Assembly (NCBI RefSeq): GCF_001693755.1
Contig: NZ_LYST01000043.1
Coordinates: forward strand, 62,001-126,000
DNA from: Gilliamella sp. wkB171
GTDB lineage: Bacteria; Pseudomonadota; Gammaproteobacteria; Enterobacterales; Orbaceae
Reading direction: 5' to 3'
DNA: 64,000 bases
Shown here: piece after piece, positions 54,666-63,616 of the stretch
How the letters are laid out: each line of letters opens with the position of its first letter
Numbering within the stretch: the first letter of the stretch is position 1
The notes under the pieces: generated by a model
Seen by the model: the letters and a program-made list of their open reading frames with translations, nothing else
The model's database searches: none
Told to the model about the DNA's origin: nothing
Translations under genes and position numbers: made by a program

Positions 54666-54977
54666 ATGAAATTTATTATATCCATTCTATTGATAATTAT
54701 TATTTTTACCCTATCTATTTCGATAGGTGCATTCAATGATGAAGTGGTAACATTTAACTATTTATTTGCTAAAACCGAATTAAGATTATCAGTTTTATTG
54801 GCTCTATTTTTTGGCTCTGGCTTTATCGTTGGAATGATATTAACAGGAATTTTCTTTATTAAATTAAAACTACAACATTCTTCAACAAAACGTAAATTAA
54901 GTAAATTACAAAAAAAATATGATGATAGTATAGCTGATCATCAAAAAGATAATTTAATTAAACATCATCAAGAATAA
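54666..54977 (+). CDS. lapA: Lipopolysaccharide assembly protein A
   Basis: 103 residues. Two transmembrane helices (about residues 3-22 and 40-65) are followed by a cytoplasmic coiled coil (KLKLQHSSTKRKLSKLQKKYD). It keeps the family core 'NDEVVTFNYLFAKTELRLSV'. LapA (YciS) works with LapB in controlling LpxC turnover and LPS assembly. Ends 6 bp before lapB. Confidence 0.92.
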   Translation: MKFIISILLIIIIFTLSISIGAFNDEVVTFNYLFAKTELRLSVLLALFFGSGFIVGMILTGIFFIKLKLQHSSTKRKLSKLQKKYDDSIADHQKDNLIKHHQE

Positions 54978-54983
54978 AATATT

Positions 54984-56162
54984 ATGTTTGAATTGTTATT
55001 TCTATTATTACCTATTGCTGCCGCTTATGGTTGGTATATGGGCGATAGAAATGCTAAACAAAAATATGCAAATCAATCAAATCGACTATCTCGAGAATAT
55101 GTAGATGGTCTTAACTTTCTTTTATCTAACCAAAAAGATAAAGCTGTCGATCTGTTCCTCGATATGCTTAAAGAAGATGAAGGCACGTTAGAAGCGCATC
55201 TGACTTTAGGCAATTTATTTCGTTCTCGTGGTGAAGTAGATAGAGCGATACGAATCCATCAAGCATTAATGGAAAGTTCATCCCTCTCTTTTGAACAACG
55301 ATTACTAGCCATTCAACAACTTGGGCGTGATTATATGGTTGCAGGTCTTTATGACCGCGCTGAAGAGATGTTTTTACAACTCATTGATGAAGAAGATTTT
55401 CAACAACATGCTTTACAACAACTTATTTTTATTTATCAATCAACCAGTGAATGGATTAATGCAATTAATACTGCCACCAAGTTGGTTAAGCTTGGCAATA
55501 CAAAATACAAAACAGATATAGCTCAATTTTATTGTGAGTTAGCTTCGCTAGCTATTGCCAATGAAGACCTTGAAAAAGCGTATAGTTTATTACAAAAATC
55601 GGCAGCAGCCGATGCTAAGTGTGCTCGAACCTCACTGATGTTAGGCCGTGTATTGATTGTGCAAAATAAAATTGAACAAGCAATTGAATCATTCAAACAG
55701 ATACTTGAACAAGATAAAGCCTTTATTGGTGAAGCTTTACCTTTATTAAAAGAGTGTTATCTTAAATTAAATAAAGCAGATGAATTTGAGCAATTTTTGC
55801 AATTATGTGTTGATCAAGATTCAGGCAATGTTGCTGAACTAATGCTTGCCGATATCATTGAAAAAAAGAGAGGTCTTGATGCAGCCCAGAACTATATGTA
55901 TCGAGAATTATTAAAACACCCTAATTTAAAAGGGTTTTATCGTTTAATGGATTACCATGTTGCCGATGCCGAACAAGGTCGAGCAAAAGAGAGCCTATTA
56001 TTGTTACGTAATATGGTAGGTGAGCAAATAAAAATCGTACCGAATTATCGTTGTCAAAAATGTGGATTTACGGTTAATTCAATTTACTGGTTATGCCCTG
56101 GTTGTCGTTCATGGTCTACCATCAAACCTGTTCGTGATTTTGAACAGCATTCTGAAAAATAA
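54984..56162 (+). CDS. lapB: Lipopolysaccharide assembly protein B (TPR/rubredoxin)
   Basis: 392 residues. An N-terminal membrane anchor (FELLFLLLPIAAAYGWYMG, then DRNAKQK) is followed by a series of TPR helices (from 'YVDGLNFLLSNQKDKAVDLF' to about residue 330) and a C-terminal rubredoxin-like metal site CQKCGFTVNSIYWLCPGC. LapB (YciM) brings LpxC to FtsH for degradation and so balances LPS with phospholipid synthesis. In E. coli pyrF follows; here it is tatD. Confidence 0.95.
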   Translation: MFELLFLLLPIAAAYGWYMGDRNAKQKYANQSNRLSREYVDGLNFLLSNQKDKAVDLFLDMLKEDEGTLEAHLTLGNLFRSRGEVDRAIRIHQALMESSSLSFEQRLLAIQQLGRDYMVAGLYDRAEEMFLQLIDEEDFQQHALQQLIFIYQSTSEWINAINTATKLVKLGNTKYKTDIAQFYCELASLAIANEDLEKAYSLLQKSAAADAKCARTSLMLGRVLIVQNKIEQAIESFKQILEQDKAFIGEALPLLKECYLKLNKADEFEQFLQLCVDQDSGNVAELMLADIIEKKRGLDAAQNYMYRELLKHPNLKGFYRLMDYHVADAEQGRAKESLLLLRNMVGEQIKIVPNYRCQKCGFTVNSIYWLCPGCRSWSTIKPVRDFEQHSEK

Positions 56163-56172
56163 AGAGTTTTTT

Positions 56173-56958
56173 ATGTTTTTAATCGATTCGCACTGTCATT
56201 TAGATAGTTTAGACTTTAATACTAAGTCAATTGAGCAAGTACTACAAAAAGCAACTGAAAATGACGTTAAACACTGCTTAAGCGTAGCAACAACCTTATC
56301 TGGTTATGAATCAATGAAGCGCTTACTGACACCTTATATTAATCAATGTTCTTTTTCGTGTGGTATTCATCCCCTTAATCTTGATGACGAACCTTATGAC
56401 GCTAACCGCTTCGAAAATTTAGCCAAAGAAGAGAATGTTGTCGCATTAGGTGAAACAGGACTTGATTACTATTATCAGCAAGATAATCTAGAGCTTCAAC
56501 AACATAATTTTATTGAACATATACGTCTTGGTAGAAAGCTTGGCAAGCCAATCATCGTCCATACCCGAAATGCCAGACAAGATACATTAACAATCTTAAA
56601 AGAACAACACGTCCATTCAGGTGTGTTACATTGTTTCACCGAAGATATTGATACGGCAAAAAAACTATTAGATTTAGGTTTTTATATCTCTTTTTCAGGA
56701 ATTATTACCTTCAAAAATGCCGAAGCGTTAAGAGAAGTGGCAAAATTTGTGCCATTGGATCGTATCTTAATCGAAACTGATTCCCCCTATTTAGCTCCAG
56801 TACCTTATCGTGGTAAAGAAAACCAACCGGCTTATGTTCGGGAAGTCGCGCAATATTTATCTGCATTGAAAGGTGTTTCTTTAGAAGAAATAGCACAACA
56901 AACTACCGATAATTTTTGTCAATTATTCAATCTTCGAGGGAAGTTAAATGAAATATAA
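56173..56958 (+). CDS. ycfH: TatD family metal-dependent hydrolase (YcfH)
   Basis: 261 residues from ATG 56173 (MFLIDSHCHLDSLDF, aligning with E. coli YcfH); the longer frame from 56062 overlaps lapB and is not supported. TIM-barrel hydrolase motifs: DSHCHLD, CGIHPLNLDD, ALGETGLDYYY, IVHTRNARQDTL, VLHCFTED, LIETDSPYLAPVPYRGK. TatD-like proteins have 3'-5' DNase activity; the physiological substrate is uncertain. Its 3' end overlaps roxA by 11 bp. Confidence 0.93.
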   Translation: MFLIDSHCHLDSLDFNTKSIEQVLQKATENDVKHCLSVATTLSGYESMKRLLTPYINQCSFSCGIHPLNLDDEPYDANRFENLAKEENVVALGETGLDYYYQQDNLELQQHNFIEHIRLGRKLGKPIIVHTRNARQDTLTILKEQHVHSGVLHCFTEDIDTAKKLLDLGFYISFSGIITFKNAEALREVAKFVPLDRILIETDSPYLAPVPYRGKENQPAYVREVAQYLSALKGVSLEEIAQQTTDNFCQLFNLRGKLNEI

Positions 56959-58060
56959 ATTAGCTATTGATTGGGATGATTTTTTAACAAACTATTGGCA
57001 AAAAAAACCCGTTATTTTACGAAAAGCCTTTGCTGAGTTTGTTGATCCAATAACACCCGATGAACTTGCTGGACTTGCAATGGAAGAAGAGCTAGATAGC
57101 CGGATTGTGACGAATAAAAATGGAAAATGGGATGCTAAATTTGGTCCTTTTACGCATTACAATGATCTCGGTGAAGATCACTGGAGTTTATTAGTGCAAG
57201 CGGTAGATCATTGGCATGAACAGGCAGCAACTTTAGTTGAACCATTTAAGTGTATTCCTCACTGGCAATTTGAAGATCTTATGATTTCTTATGCAACAAA
57301 AGGGGCTGGCGTTGGGCCGCATATTGATAACTATGATGTTTTTATCATTCAAGGTATGGGACGTCGACGTTGGCAAGTTGGCGAGCGTAATCCTAACTAC
57401 AAACAGTTTAGTGCTCACAAAGCGCTATTACATGTAGAAGCTTATCAGCCGATTATTGATGAAGAAATCACTGCCGGTGATATTTTATATATTCCAATCG
57501 GCTTTCCACATAATGGTGTATCAATTGGCGAATCACTAAGTTATTCAGTCGGCTTTAGGACGCAAACTTCACAAGAATTATTAAGTGGCTTTGCTGATTA
57601 CGTTATTGATAATTTACCAAATGGGATTTTTTATCAAGATCCAGACTTAAAATTACCAAGCGATCCTTATCGTATCGAGCCATATGAGCTAGAAAAACTA
57701 CAAGGGCAAATGATCGACCTCATCAAAAACCCAGACTTATTCAATGACTGGTTTGGTAAGCACATCACAATGCCTATGCATGATCTCAATATCATCCCAG
57801 CTGATCCCGCCTATGAGCTAGATGAATTTGAAGAAATTCTAAAATCTGGTGCTGAACTACATCGTGTACCGAGTATACGTATTGTAAAAATAGAGGATAT
57901 GGCTTATATCAATGGTGAAAAAATACCCTTACCAATGGAAACCATCGACCGATTATGTGAAACCGATGTACTTCACTACGAACAATTACAAGATGAACAG
58001 ACCCTAAATGTCATGTTAAAATTGGTTAATCTTGGTTACTGGTATTTTGACGAAGAGTAA
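56948..58060 (+). CDS. roxA: 50S ribosomal protein L16 arginine hydroxylase
   Basis: 370 residues (E. coli RoxA/YcfD 373). A 2-oxoglutarate/Fe(II) oxygenase with JmjC fold that hydroxylates an arginine of ribosomal protein L16. Iron ligands are HIDNYDVF and the distal His in GFPHNGVSIGESLSYSVGFR; the N-terminus has 'WQKKPVILRKAF' and the C-terminal winged-helix domain ends LVNLGYWYFDEE. It starts inside the end of ycfH, so translation is coupled; this pairing is not the E. coli arrangement. Confidence 0.94.
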   Translation: MKYKLAIDWDDFLTNYWQKKPVILRKAFAEFVDPITPDELAGLAMEEELDSRIVTNKNGKWDAKFGPFTHYNDLGEDHWSLLVQAVDHWHEQAATLVEPFKCIPHWQFEDLMISYATKGAGVGPHIDNYDVFIIQGMGRRRWQVGERNPNYKQFSAHKALLHVEAYQPIIDEEITAGDILYIPIGFPHNGVSIGESLSYSVGFRTQTSQELLSGFADYVIDNLPNGIFYQDPDLKLPSDPYRIEPYELEKLQGQMIDLIKNPDLFNDWFGKHITMPMHDLNIIPADPAYELDEFEEILKSGAELHRVPSIRIVKIEDMAYINGEKIPLPMETIDRLCETDVLHYEQLQDEQTLNVMLKLVNLGYWYFDEE

Positions 58061-58349
58061 GTTTTGTTCAAAAACTATTGGCTAAAAAAAGCCACCCGAA
58101 AAAACTGCAAAATGGCGAAATTATCGGCTAATTTGTCTAAAAAATTAGATAGTTATAAAATTTAACCAAATAATTTCGCCTTAATAAAAATAAACAAAAT
58201 AAAACCGACTAATTTCGGCTTTTCATTTGGATTTTTATTACTTTTAAGTATATACTTGCCCCGCTTTTTAATACCCGCCTGTTTAATGATGAATTACATC
58301 ATAAATGCTTTTTATTAGTGAACGATCTTTTTAACAACTAGAGGTACAC
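58061..58349. other. Hairpin-rich intergenic region roxA-MFS gene
   Basis: 289 bp without an ORF. An 11-bp inverted repeat, GGCGAAATTAT at 58114-58124 and ATAATTTCGCC at 58170-58180, encloses a shorter stem (CTAATTTGTC... AAATTAGATAG). A further CCGA...TCGGCTTTT element near 58205-58222 could be the roxA terminator. The nested symmetry suggests a folded RNA or a terminator complex. Confidence 0.4.
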
Positions 58350-59591
58350 ATGAATAATGAAACAATCCTAGTCAAGCAAGCCGAAAGTGAAAACCAGAAA
58401 ATAACCCCATATCAAAAAAAGACGCTTTTCGCATCTACAGTTGGTTATGCATTAGATGGTCTAGACATGATGATTTTAGGTGTTTGTTTTAGTCTCATCG
58501 CTGCGACCTATAATCTGACAAAAGCAGACCTTGGTACTTTAACCTCATTCACGCTTTTAGGCGCGGTAATCGGCGGTATTTTATTTGGCATACTCGCTGA
58601 TAAATTTGGTCGGGTAAGGGTTTTTTCTTGGACTATTTTAATTTTCTCTTTATTTACTGGACTTTGTGCACTCGCCCCTAATTACGAATGCTTTTTAATT
58701 TTTCGATTTTTAAGTGGGCTCGGTCTTGGTGGTGAATTTGGCATTGGTATGACGCTTGTTTCAGAAAGTTGGCCTAAAAGCAAACGCTCAAGAGCAACCT
58801 CTATTGTCGCATTAGGCTTCCAATTAGGTATTATCTTAGCAGCACTAACAGTCAACTTTATTGGTGAAATTTATGGTTGGCGCTGGGCTTTTGCGATGGG
58901 AGTATTGCCTGCATTATTTGTTGCTTGGACCCGTAAAGGACTAAAAGAACCCGAAATTTGGCAAAATTTAAAAGATCAAAATAAAAATAAAATCGCAATT
59001 AACAAGTTATTTAAAACACCAAAAACGACAGCCACTACTATTGGTTTAACCATAGCCTGCGCGGTACAGAATTTTGGCTTTTATGGACTGATGGTTTGGA
59101 TGCCAAACATGATTGCAACTGAATTAAAATTACCGTTCAAAAACACTATGTTTTGGACCATCTCAACAACGATTGGGATGTCATTAGGGATTTTAATCTT
59201 TGGTTGGCTATGTGACAAATTTGGTCGACGCCCTTCTTATATTGTTTTTTTACTGGTTTCTGCAATATCGATTTGGTTTTACTTTCATCAAACAGATATG
59301 GTGATCCTGATTATATTTGGTTCTGTAATTGGCTTTTTTGTCAATGGAATGATGGGCGGTTATGGCGCATTGCTTGCTGAACACTACCCAACAGATGCAA
59401 GGTCAAGTGCCGAAAACATTATTTTTAATGTTGGACGAGGAATTGCTGGCATATCGCAAGTTTTGATTGCTTATTTAGCTACTGTTTATTCTATAAGCTA
59501 TGCCTTAGCGTTACTTTCCACCGCTTATTTACTTTCTGCAGCTGCATTTATCTTTTTAATCCCCGAAACAAAAGGTAAAACATTAGAATAA
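58350..59591 (+). CDS. MFS transporter, metabolite:H+ symporter group
   Basis: 413 residues, 12 helices. MFS signatures: GILADKFGRVRVFSW between helices 2 and 3, 'FRFLSGLGLGGEFGIGMTLV' in helix 4, and the repeat WLCDKFGRRPS in the second half. The layout (ALDGLDMMILG in helix 1, ESWPKSKRSRATS) matches the aromatic-acid/sialic-acid type symporters of the MHS/AAHS branch, such as NanT- and YjhB-like proteins. Substrate cannot be told from sequence, and neighbours give no hint. It is followed by a strong terminator. Confidence 0.8.
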   Translation: MNNETILVKQAESENQKITPYQKKTLFASTVGYALDGLDMMILGVCFSLIAATYNLTKADLGTLTSFTLLGAVIGGILFGILADKFGRVRVFSWTILIFSLFTGLCALAPNYECFLIFRFLSGLGLGGEFGIGMTLVSESWPKSKRSRATSIVALGFQLGIILAALTVNFIGEIYGWRWAFAMGVLPALFVAWTRKGLKEPEIWQNLKDQNKNKIAINKLFKTPKTTATTIGLTIACAVQNFGFYGLMVWMPNMIATELKLPFKNTMFWTISTTIGMSLGILIFGWLCDKFGRRPSYIVFLLVSAISIWFYFHQTDMVILIIFGSVIGFFVNGMMGGYGALLAEHYPTDARSSAENIIFNVGRGIAGISQVLIAYLATVYSISYALALLSTAYLLSAAAFIFLIPETKGKTLE

Positions 59592-59597
59592 TACAAA

Positions 59598-59619
59598 AAA
59601 CAGGGCTATTGCCCTGTTT
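59598..59619. terminator. Bidirectional Rho-independent terminator
   Basis: AAACAGGGC, loop TATT, GCCCTGTTT. A compact GC-rich stem between the convergent MFS gene and the first lipoprotein gene. Confidence 0.85.
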
Positions 59620-59649
59620 AAATAACTTATAAGATTAATCAAAAAAATA

Positions 59650-60072
59650 TTAATTAGTGTTACATGAAGCAGGGGTTAATGTTACGCTAAATACCTTTTC
59701 ATCATTAATATAATAGCTATGAACGGCACCATTAGGAAATGCATCTCTGAACTCTTTAATTTGTTGATTATTCGAACAGTAAACCTTTTTCAAGCTTTCA
59801 GTTGTCATTTTTTCAGTTTCAGGGATTTGCAATGAATCTTTAGATACATTAATGGTATAACGATAATTAATTACATCATTATCTTTAAAGATATCAACTA
59901 AGCTAGTATTTGAATCAACTTTAGCTGGGAGTACTTTTTTTGCCTCACTAATAACTAAATCTTGTAATTTAGTAAGATCAGCTTTATCAGGCGTTTTTAC
60001 CTTATTACTATTATCACAACCGAACAAAACAACACACATTAATGCCATTGAAGTGATTTTTAAGAATTTCAT
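59650..60072 (-). CDS. Inner-membrane lipoprotein, paralogue 1 of 3
   Basis: 140 residues. A lipoprotein signal ends in VVLFGC; Asp at +2 predicts inner-membrane retention by Lol avoidance. The ~100-residue periplasmic domain has the pattern LPAKVDSNTSLVDIF, INYRYTINVS, LKKVYCSNNQ, FPNGAVHSYYIND and a terminal SC. Two paralogues with the same pattern are at 60461-60988 and 62453-62902. The general shape (VD-T-L, I-Y-Y, a mid Cys and a last Cys near the end) recalls small lipoproteins of unknown function found across Proteobacteria. The two Cys could form a disulfide. Confidence 0.7.
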   Translation of the reverse strand: MKFLKITSMALMCVVLFGCDNSNKVKTPDKADLTKLQDLVISEAKKVLPAKVDSNTSLVDIFKDNDVINYRYTINVSKDSLQIPETEKMTTESLKKVYCSNNQQIKEFRDAFPNGAVHSYYINDEKVFSVTLTPASCNTN

Positions 60073-60460
60073 ATAATATATTCCTTAGTTATTATTTAGT
60101 TGATTATAAATTAGATAGTTCTATAAACGTATATAGCGCATTTTTTATATTATTGCCACTAAATTTATGTACAGACAATAAAGTTATTGAATATTCTTCG
60201 CCAACACATAAAACTTGTAACACATTAATTGAAAAAAGCGACAAAAAGCTAACAGGCTTTTACTAGTGATAGTTACCCCATCGATTCATCTATGAAAAAC
60301 ATAACTAATTTTTTCTCATAGCCATTTTTTAAAAATTAAAGCGTAACTTGCACTGTTGAGCGATTTTTTCAATTAACTATCTACATAAAAAGGGCTTTAA
60401 TTCGCCCTTTTAACATAAAATTACCCATAACTTTACAATGATTTGCAACCATTGAAAGCA
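60073..60460. other. Intergenic region with terminator (388 bp)
   Basis: Promoter region of the 59650-60072 lipoprotein gene on the right-hand side of its start, and terminator of the next gene. No ORF or RNA gene was recognised. Confidence 0.4.
60388..60411 (-). terminator. Rho-independent terminator of lipoprotein gene 2
   Basis: AAAAGGGC, 8-base loop, GCCCTTTT, about 50 bp after the stop of the 60461-60988 gene, with A/T flanks. Confidence 0.8.
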
Positions 60461-60988
60461 TTATTTATTATCGCACTCACTTGGTTTTAACGTTAACGTT
60501 AATGCTTTATCGTTATTGATGTAATAATTATGAGTCTCCCCTTGAGTAAAAGCAGATCTTATTGCGCTAATGCCAATATCTTTACTGCAATAGAAAGTTT
60601 TCAATTTAGCCAACATTGCATTTTGATTAGCCTGAGCTTGTAATGCATCTTTAGTGAGGTTGTTTACCGAATATTTATAACTAATACTATTATCGTCTTT
60701 CGCAACATCGACTAAAGTGACATTTTGATCGACATCTGAAGGTAATTTTTGTTTTACTGCTTTGATAATAAGATCTTGAGCAAGATTATAATTACCGTCC
60801 TTTATTTGATTTAAAATATTTTCTGTTTCTAACTTCGTTTTTTCATATAGATCTTGAGCTTTGTCACCCACGGCCGAACTCGTGTCTACCACTTGTTGCT
60901 TAATATCATCCATCTTAGATTTTGAATCATCACAATTAACTAAAAATAACCCCATTATTGATAAAACGATTACTTTGTATGTTTTCAT
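60461..60988 (-). CDS. Inner-membrane lipoprotein, paralogue 2 of 3
   Basis: 175 residues. Signal MKTYKVIVLSIMGLFLVNC with Asp at +2, an unusual Asn before the Cys. It has an extra ~45-residue helical insert after the anchor (MDDIKQQVVDTSSAVGDKAQ onward) with the heptad look of a stalk, then the shared domain: LPSDVDQNVTLVDVAKD, ISYKYSVNNLTK, LKTFYCSKDIG, YYINNDKALTLTLKPSEC. Function unknown. It has its own terminator, so it is probably monocistronic. Confidence 0.68.
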   Translation of the reverse strand: MKTYKVIVLSIMGLFLVNCDDSKSKMDDIKQQVVDTSSAVGDKAQDLYEKTKLETENILNQIKDGNYNLAQDLIIKAVKQKLPSDVDQNVTLVDVAKDDNSISYKYSVNNLTKDALQAQANQNAMLAKLKTFYCSKDIGISAIRSAFTQGETHNYYINNDKALTLTLKPSECDNK

Positions 60989-61139
60989 TATAAAACCCTT
61001 TTAAATATGGTGAATTGTTGAATATTTCTAATGCCTAAAAATGGCGGCATCTAAATAATTTAATGTTCATAAAACTCATTGATTAAACTTCAATTGTTAG
61101 TGGTTGATAAACCAATCCGCTAATCATGGCTGTTATGGA

Positions 61140-62027
61140 TTAATTAGTGTGATAACCACCTGTTACACCATAAGTTTCGGCTGTAGTATAACTAGATTCT
61201 TCGCTTGCCAAATGTACATAAACGCCACACAGTTCAACAGGTTGTCCAGCGCGTTGTAAAGGTGTTTGTTTACCAAATTCTGGAATGGCTTCACTTGGTT
61301 GTCCGCCGCAAATTTGTAATGGCGTCCAAACAGGTCCGGGAGCAACACAATTTACGCGAATGCCTTTACTAGCCAATTGTTTAGCCAATCCGCGAGAGAA
61401 GGCAATAATAGCAGACTTGGTTGAAGCATAATCAAGAAGATTTCCACTCGGTTGGAATGCTTGAACTGATGAGGTAGTAATGATTGTTGAGCCTGGTTTT
61501 AAATAATTTAACGCCTCTTTAACTACCCAAAATAATGAAAATACGTTTATTTCAAACGTTTTTACAATTTGCTCAGTGGTCAATTTCGCAATATCTTCGA
61601 CTGCAGTTTGTTTACCAGCAACCAATGTTAAGTTATCTAATCCACCAAGCTTATCATGCGCTTGTTTAACCAGTTTTTTACAAAAAGATTCATCACTTAA
61701 ATCACCTGGAATCAATACCGCTTTGCGGCCAACAGATTCAATTACTTTAGCTACATCCTCAGCATCCTTTTGTTCAAACGGAAGATAGTTTATTGCTACA
61801 TCAGCGCCCTCTTTAGCATACGCGATTGCCGCAGCACGACCTATGCCAGAATCCCCACCGGTTACTAACATTTTTCGACCGGCTAAACGTTGGTGTCCTT
61901 GGTAACTTTTTTCACCACAGTCAGGAATGGGTTTCATCTCACATTGAAGCGCGGGAGCGGTTTGTTTCTGCTTTTGAAATTTTGTATGATGATATTTTGT
62001 TGTTGGATTACAAATTTGTTCACTCAT
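61140..62027 (-). CDS. yghA: Short-chain dehydrogenase/reductase, YghA-like
   Basis: 295 residues. It matches E. coli YghA along the full length, including the ~45-residue N-terminal extension ([14 protein letters not shown]) typical of this SDR group. NAD(P)-binding motif [16 protein letters not shown], Asp-rich PGDLSDE, the catalytic Ser in [12 protein letters not shown] and YASTKSA (Tyr-x3-Lys), and SDR C-terminal GVTGGYH. YghA is an NADPH-dependent aldehyde reductase acting on products such as glyoxal-type aldehydes. It separates lipoprotein paralogues 2 and 3; no functional link to them is evident. Confidence 0.9.
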   Translation of the reverse strand: MSEQICNPTTKYHHTKFQKQKQTAPALQCEMKPIPDCGEKSYQGHQRLAGRKMLVTGGDSGIGRAAAIAYAKEGADVAINYLPFEQKDAEDVAKVIESVGRKAVLIPGDLSDESFCKKLVKQAHDKLGGLDNLTLVAGKQTAVEDIAKLTTEQIVKTFEINVFSLFWVVKEALNYLKPGSTIITTSSVQAFQPSGNLLDYASTKSAIIAFSRGLAKQLASKGIRVNCVAPGPVWTPLQICGGQPSEAIPEFGKQTPLQRAGQPVELCGVYVHLASEESSYTTAETYGVTGGYHTN

Positions 62028-62452
62028 CGTTTTTTCTCCTAAGTTAAATACGTTTATATAAAAACCAAAATAACTTAAATAAAATTATTAAAATAAAACA
62101 AAATACTATTTCGAAAAATTATGCAGTAAATAAATTAAATATATGTGATGGAAAACTTACTATTTGTTTTTATATCATCACCCTTATGTAGGAATGGGAA
62201 TATTGGGTGAATTGTTACAGATAGCTATCCTTGGCAGGTTAATAGGACCGTGAATAATATTAAACGTTGAATTATTTATTGGCTAAATATTATTCTTTTT
62301 TAGTCTAGCAAATAAATTAATATTAAGCCAGATATAACCAATTACATTACCTTGTTATGATTTGAATTCGTCAGTTTATTAAAACTGAAATGTTGTATAT
62401 TAAGCATAAATATACTATCTGTCTTTCTGTGTAGTAATTAGACGTGACCGAT
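62028..62452. other. Intergenic region (425 bp)
   Basis: AT-rich, no ORF or structured element that I can support. It should include the yghA promoter just right of 62028. Confidence 0.35.
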
Positions 62453-62902
62453 TTAATCTTCATCACAGTCATCAGGTTGTATTTCAACTATGATTATTTC
62501 TTGATCATCAATATAATAATGATAGTTTGCGCCATTTGGAAAAAAATGCTTTAGCTGTTTCACTTCATCATTATCACTACAATAAGTTTTAAGCAATTTA
62601 TCACGAATCGTATCTTGAGTTGTTGGCAATAAGAGAGCATATTTAGAGATATTTTTTACTTCGTATTTATAATTAATAACGTTATCTTTTTTGTAAATAT
62701 CGACCAAAGTGGTAAGCGCATCAACAAATATGGGTAATTTTTTTTTAACAGGATTAATGACTAAATCATCAACTGTGCTATTTTCCTTTGATGATGAACT
62801 AGTATTATTATTCTCATTTGAAGGTGAATCATTTTTCTTATTATCACAATTAATTAACAAACAACACATTAATAGCAAAGCAATTATCTTAAAATTCGTC
62901 AT
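62453..62902 (-). CDS. Inner-membrane lipoprotein, paralogue 3 of 3
   Basis: 149 residues. Signal MTNFKIIALLLMCCLLINC, Asp at +2. A low-complexity Asn/Ser linker (about residues 22-42) precedes the shared domain: LPIFVDALTTLVDIYKKD, VINYKYEVKNISK, LLKTYCSDNDE, FFPNGANYHYYIDD and a final DDC. Closest in its domain to the 59650-60072 gene. Function unknown. Confidence 0.68.
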   Translation of the reverse strand: MTNFKIIALLLMCCLLINCDNKKNDSPSNENNNTSSSSKENSTVDDLVINPVKKKLPIFVDALTTLVDIYKKDNVINYKYEVKNISKYALLLPTTQDTIRDKLLKTYCSDNDEVKQLKHFFPNGANYHYYIDDQEIIIVEIQPDDCDED

Positions 62903-63362
62903 ATTTGTCTTTCCCTTTTAATTACTGAATAACCGATACTTTTGTATATAAATTTTATGCAGTCTTCTTTGAAAAGATAATGAAGAACGTTAGAAAATAT
63001 TGTTAATAAAACAGCGATAAAACATCGCTAAAATAGCGCATTAATCTGATTGAAAAATAATTATTAGAATTACTTAGTTTTGGTTCTGAAATAATGTTTA
63101 ATTAATAATAACATTTAACACTGTATCGCTAATCGATAAAATCGCTGCTTTATAATTTGTGACTAAGCTAAAAGTTAACTATAAACGACTATTATTGATG
63201 TGTGACAAAAAATTTTTACTGTTTAAACTGATCTTATATTAATCTATTTTTATTTTATTGAATAGAGACAACAATTCAATTAATTGATCGTATTCGATGA
63301 CGTTATTGTTACCTCGTTTTACCAAAAATTTTCACAAGCTATACTCATTAATTAAAAAAAAG
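62903..63362. other. Intergenic region upstream of the ilv promoter (460 bp)
   Basis: Promoter region of lipoprotein 3 on the left. Contains a small hairpin AGCGAT-AAAAC-ATCGCT at 63013-63029. Otherwise AT-rich with no ORF or RNA gene recognised. Confidence 0.35.
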
Positions 63363-63390
63363 TTGCACTTTTTTTAAAAACGAGTATTTT
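63363..63390 (+). promoter_or_regulatory. Candidate promoter of ilvL-ilvG
   Basis: TTGCAC at 63363-63368 and TATTTT at 63385-63390 with a 16-bp spacer, placing the start of transcription about 40 bases before the ilvL ATG. Chosen for position and box quality; not proven. Confidence 0.45.
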
Positions 63391-63437
63391 GTTAAAAATA
63401 ACTTTTTGAAAATGACATAATTTTAATATATAAGCTT

Positions 63438-63521
63438 ATGAACTTTTTACGTAAAAACGTCCTCATTAATATCCTAGTCAGCGTGGTCATTATTCCTGCG
63501 CGGGGGCGTTTTTCGATGTAA
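63438..63521 (+). CDS. ilvL: ilv operon leader peptide
   Basis: A 27-codon ORF, too short for usual gene calling. It encodes MNFLRKNVLINILVSVV followed by IIPARGRFSM. Twelve of the first 19 residues are Ile, Leu, Val or Asn-flanked branched-chain codons in the run VLINILVSVVII, comparable to E. coli IlvL (ISLVVISVVVIIIPP). Ribosome stalling at these codons when charged Ile/Leu/Val tRNAs are scarce should prevent formation of the terminator 26 bp downstream. It has no strong RBS. Confidence 0.85.
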   Translation: MNFLRKNVLINILVSVVIIPARGRFSM

Positions 63522-63576
63522 AAATATGTTTATACATAGAATTAAAACCCCCGCCCCCAAAAGCGGGGGTTTTTTT
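63499..63576 (+). promoter_or_regulatory. Transcription attenuator of ilvG
   Basis: Terminator: ACCCCCGC (63547-63554), loop CCCCAAAA, GCGGGGGT (63563-63570), then T6. The segment CGCGGGGGCG (about 63499-63508), inside the ilvL coding sequence, can pair with CCCCGCCCCC (63549-63558), making the antiterminator. This is the two-state layout of the enteric ilvGMEDA attenuator, controlled by translation of ilvL. Confidence 0.88.
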
Positions 63577-63616
63577 ATGAATAATAAATGAGCTGAATAA
63601 AATAAGTGAGGAAGAA

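Noticed and set aside
56062-56172. N-terminal extension of the TatD-like protein
   Set aside because: It overlaps the lapB rubredoxin region out of frame; ATG 56173 aligns with known starts.
63400-63436. Promoter TTGAAA/TATATA directly before ilvL
   Set aside because: Transcription would begin at or after the ilvL start codon; the pair at 63363-63390 is better placed.
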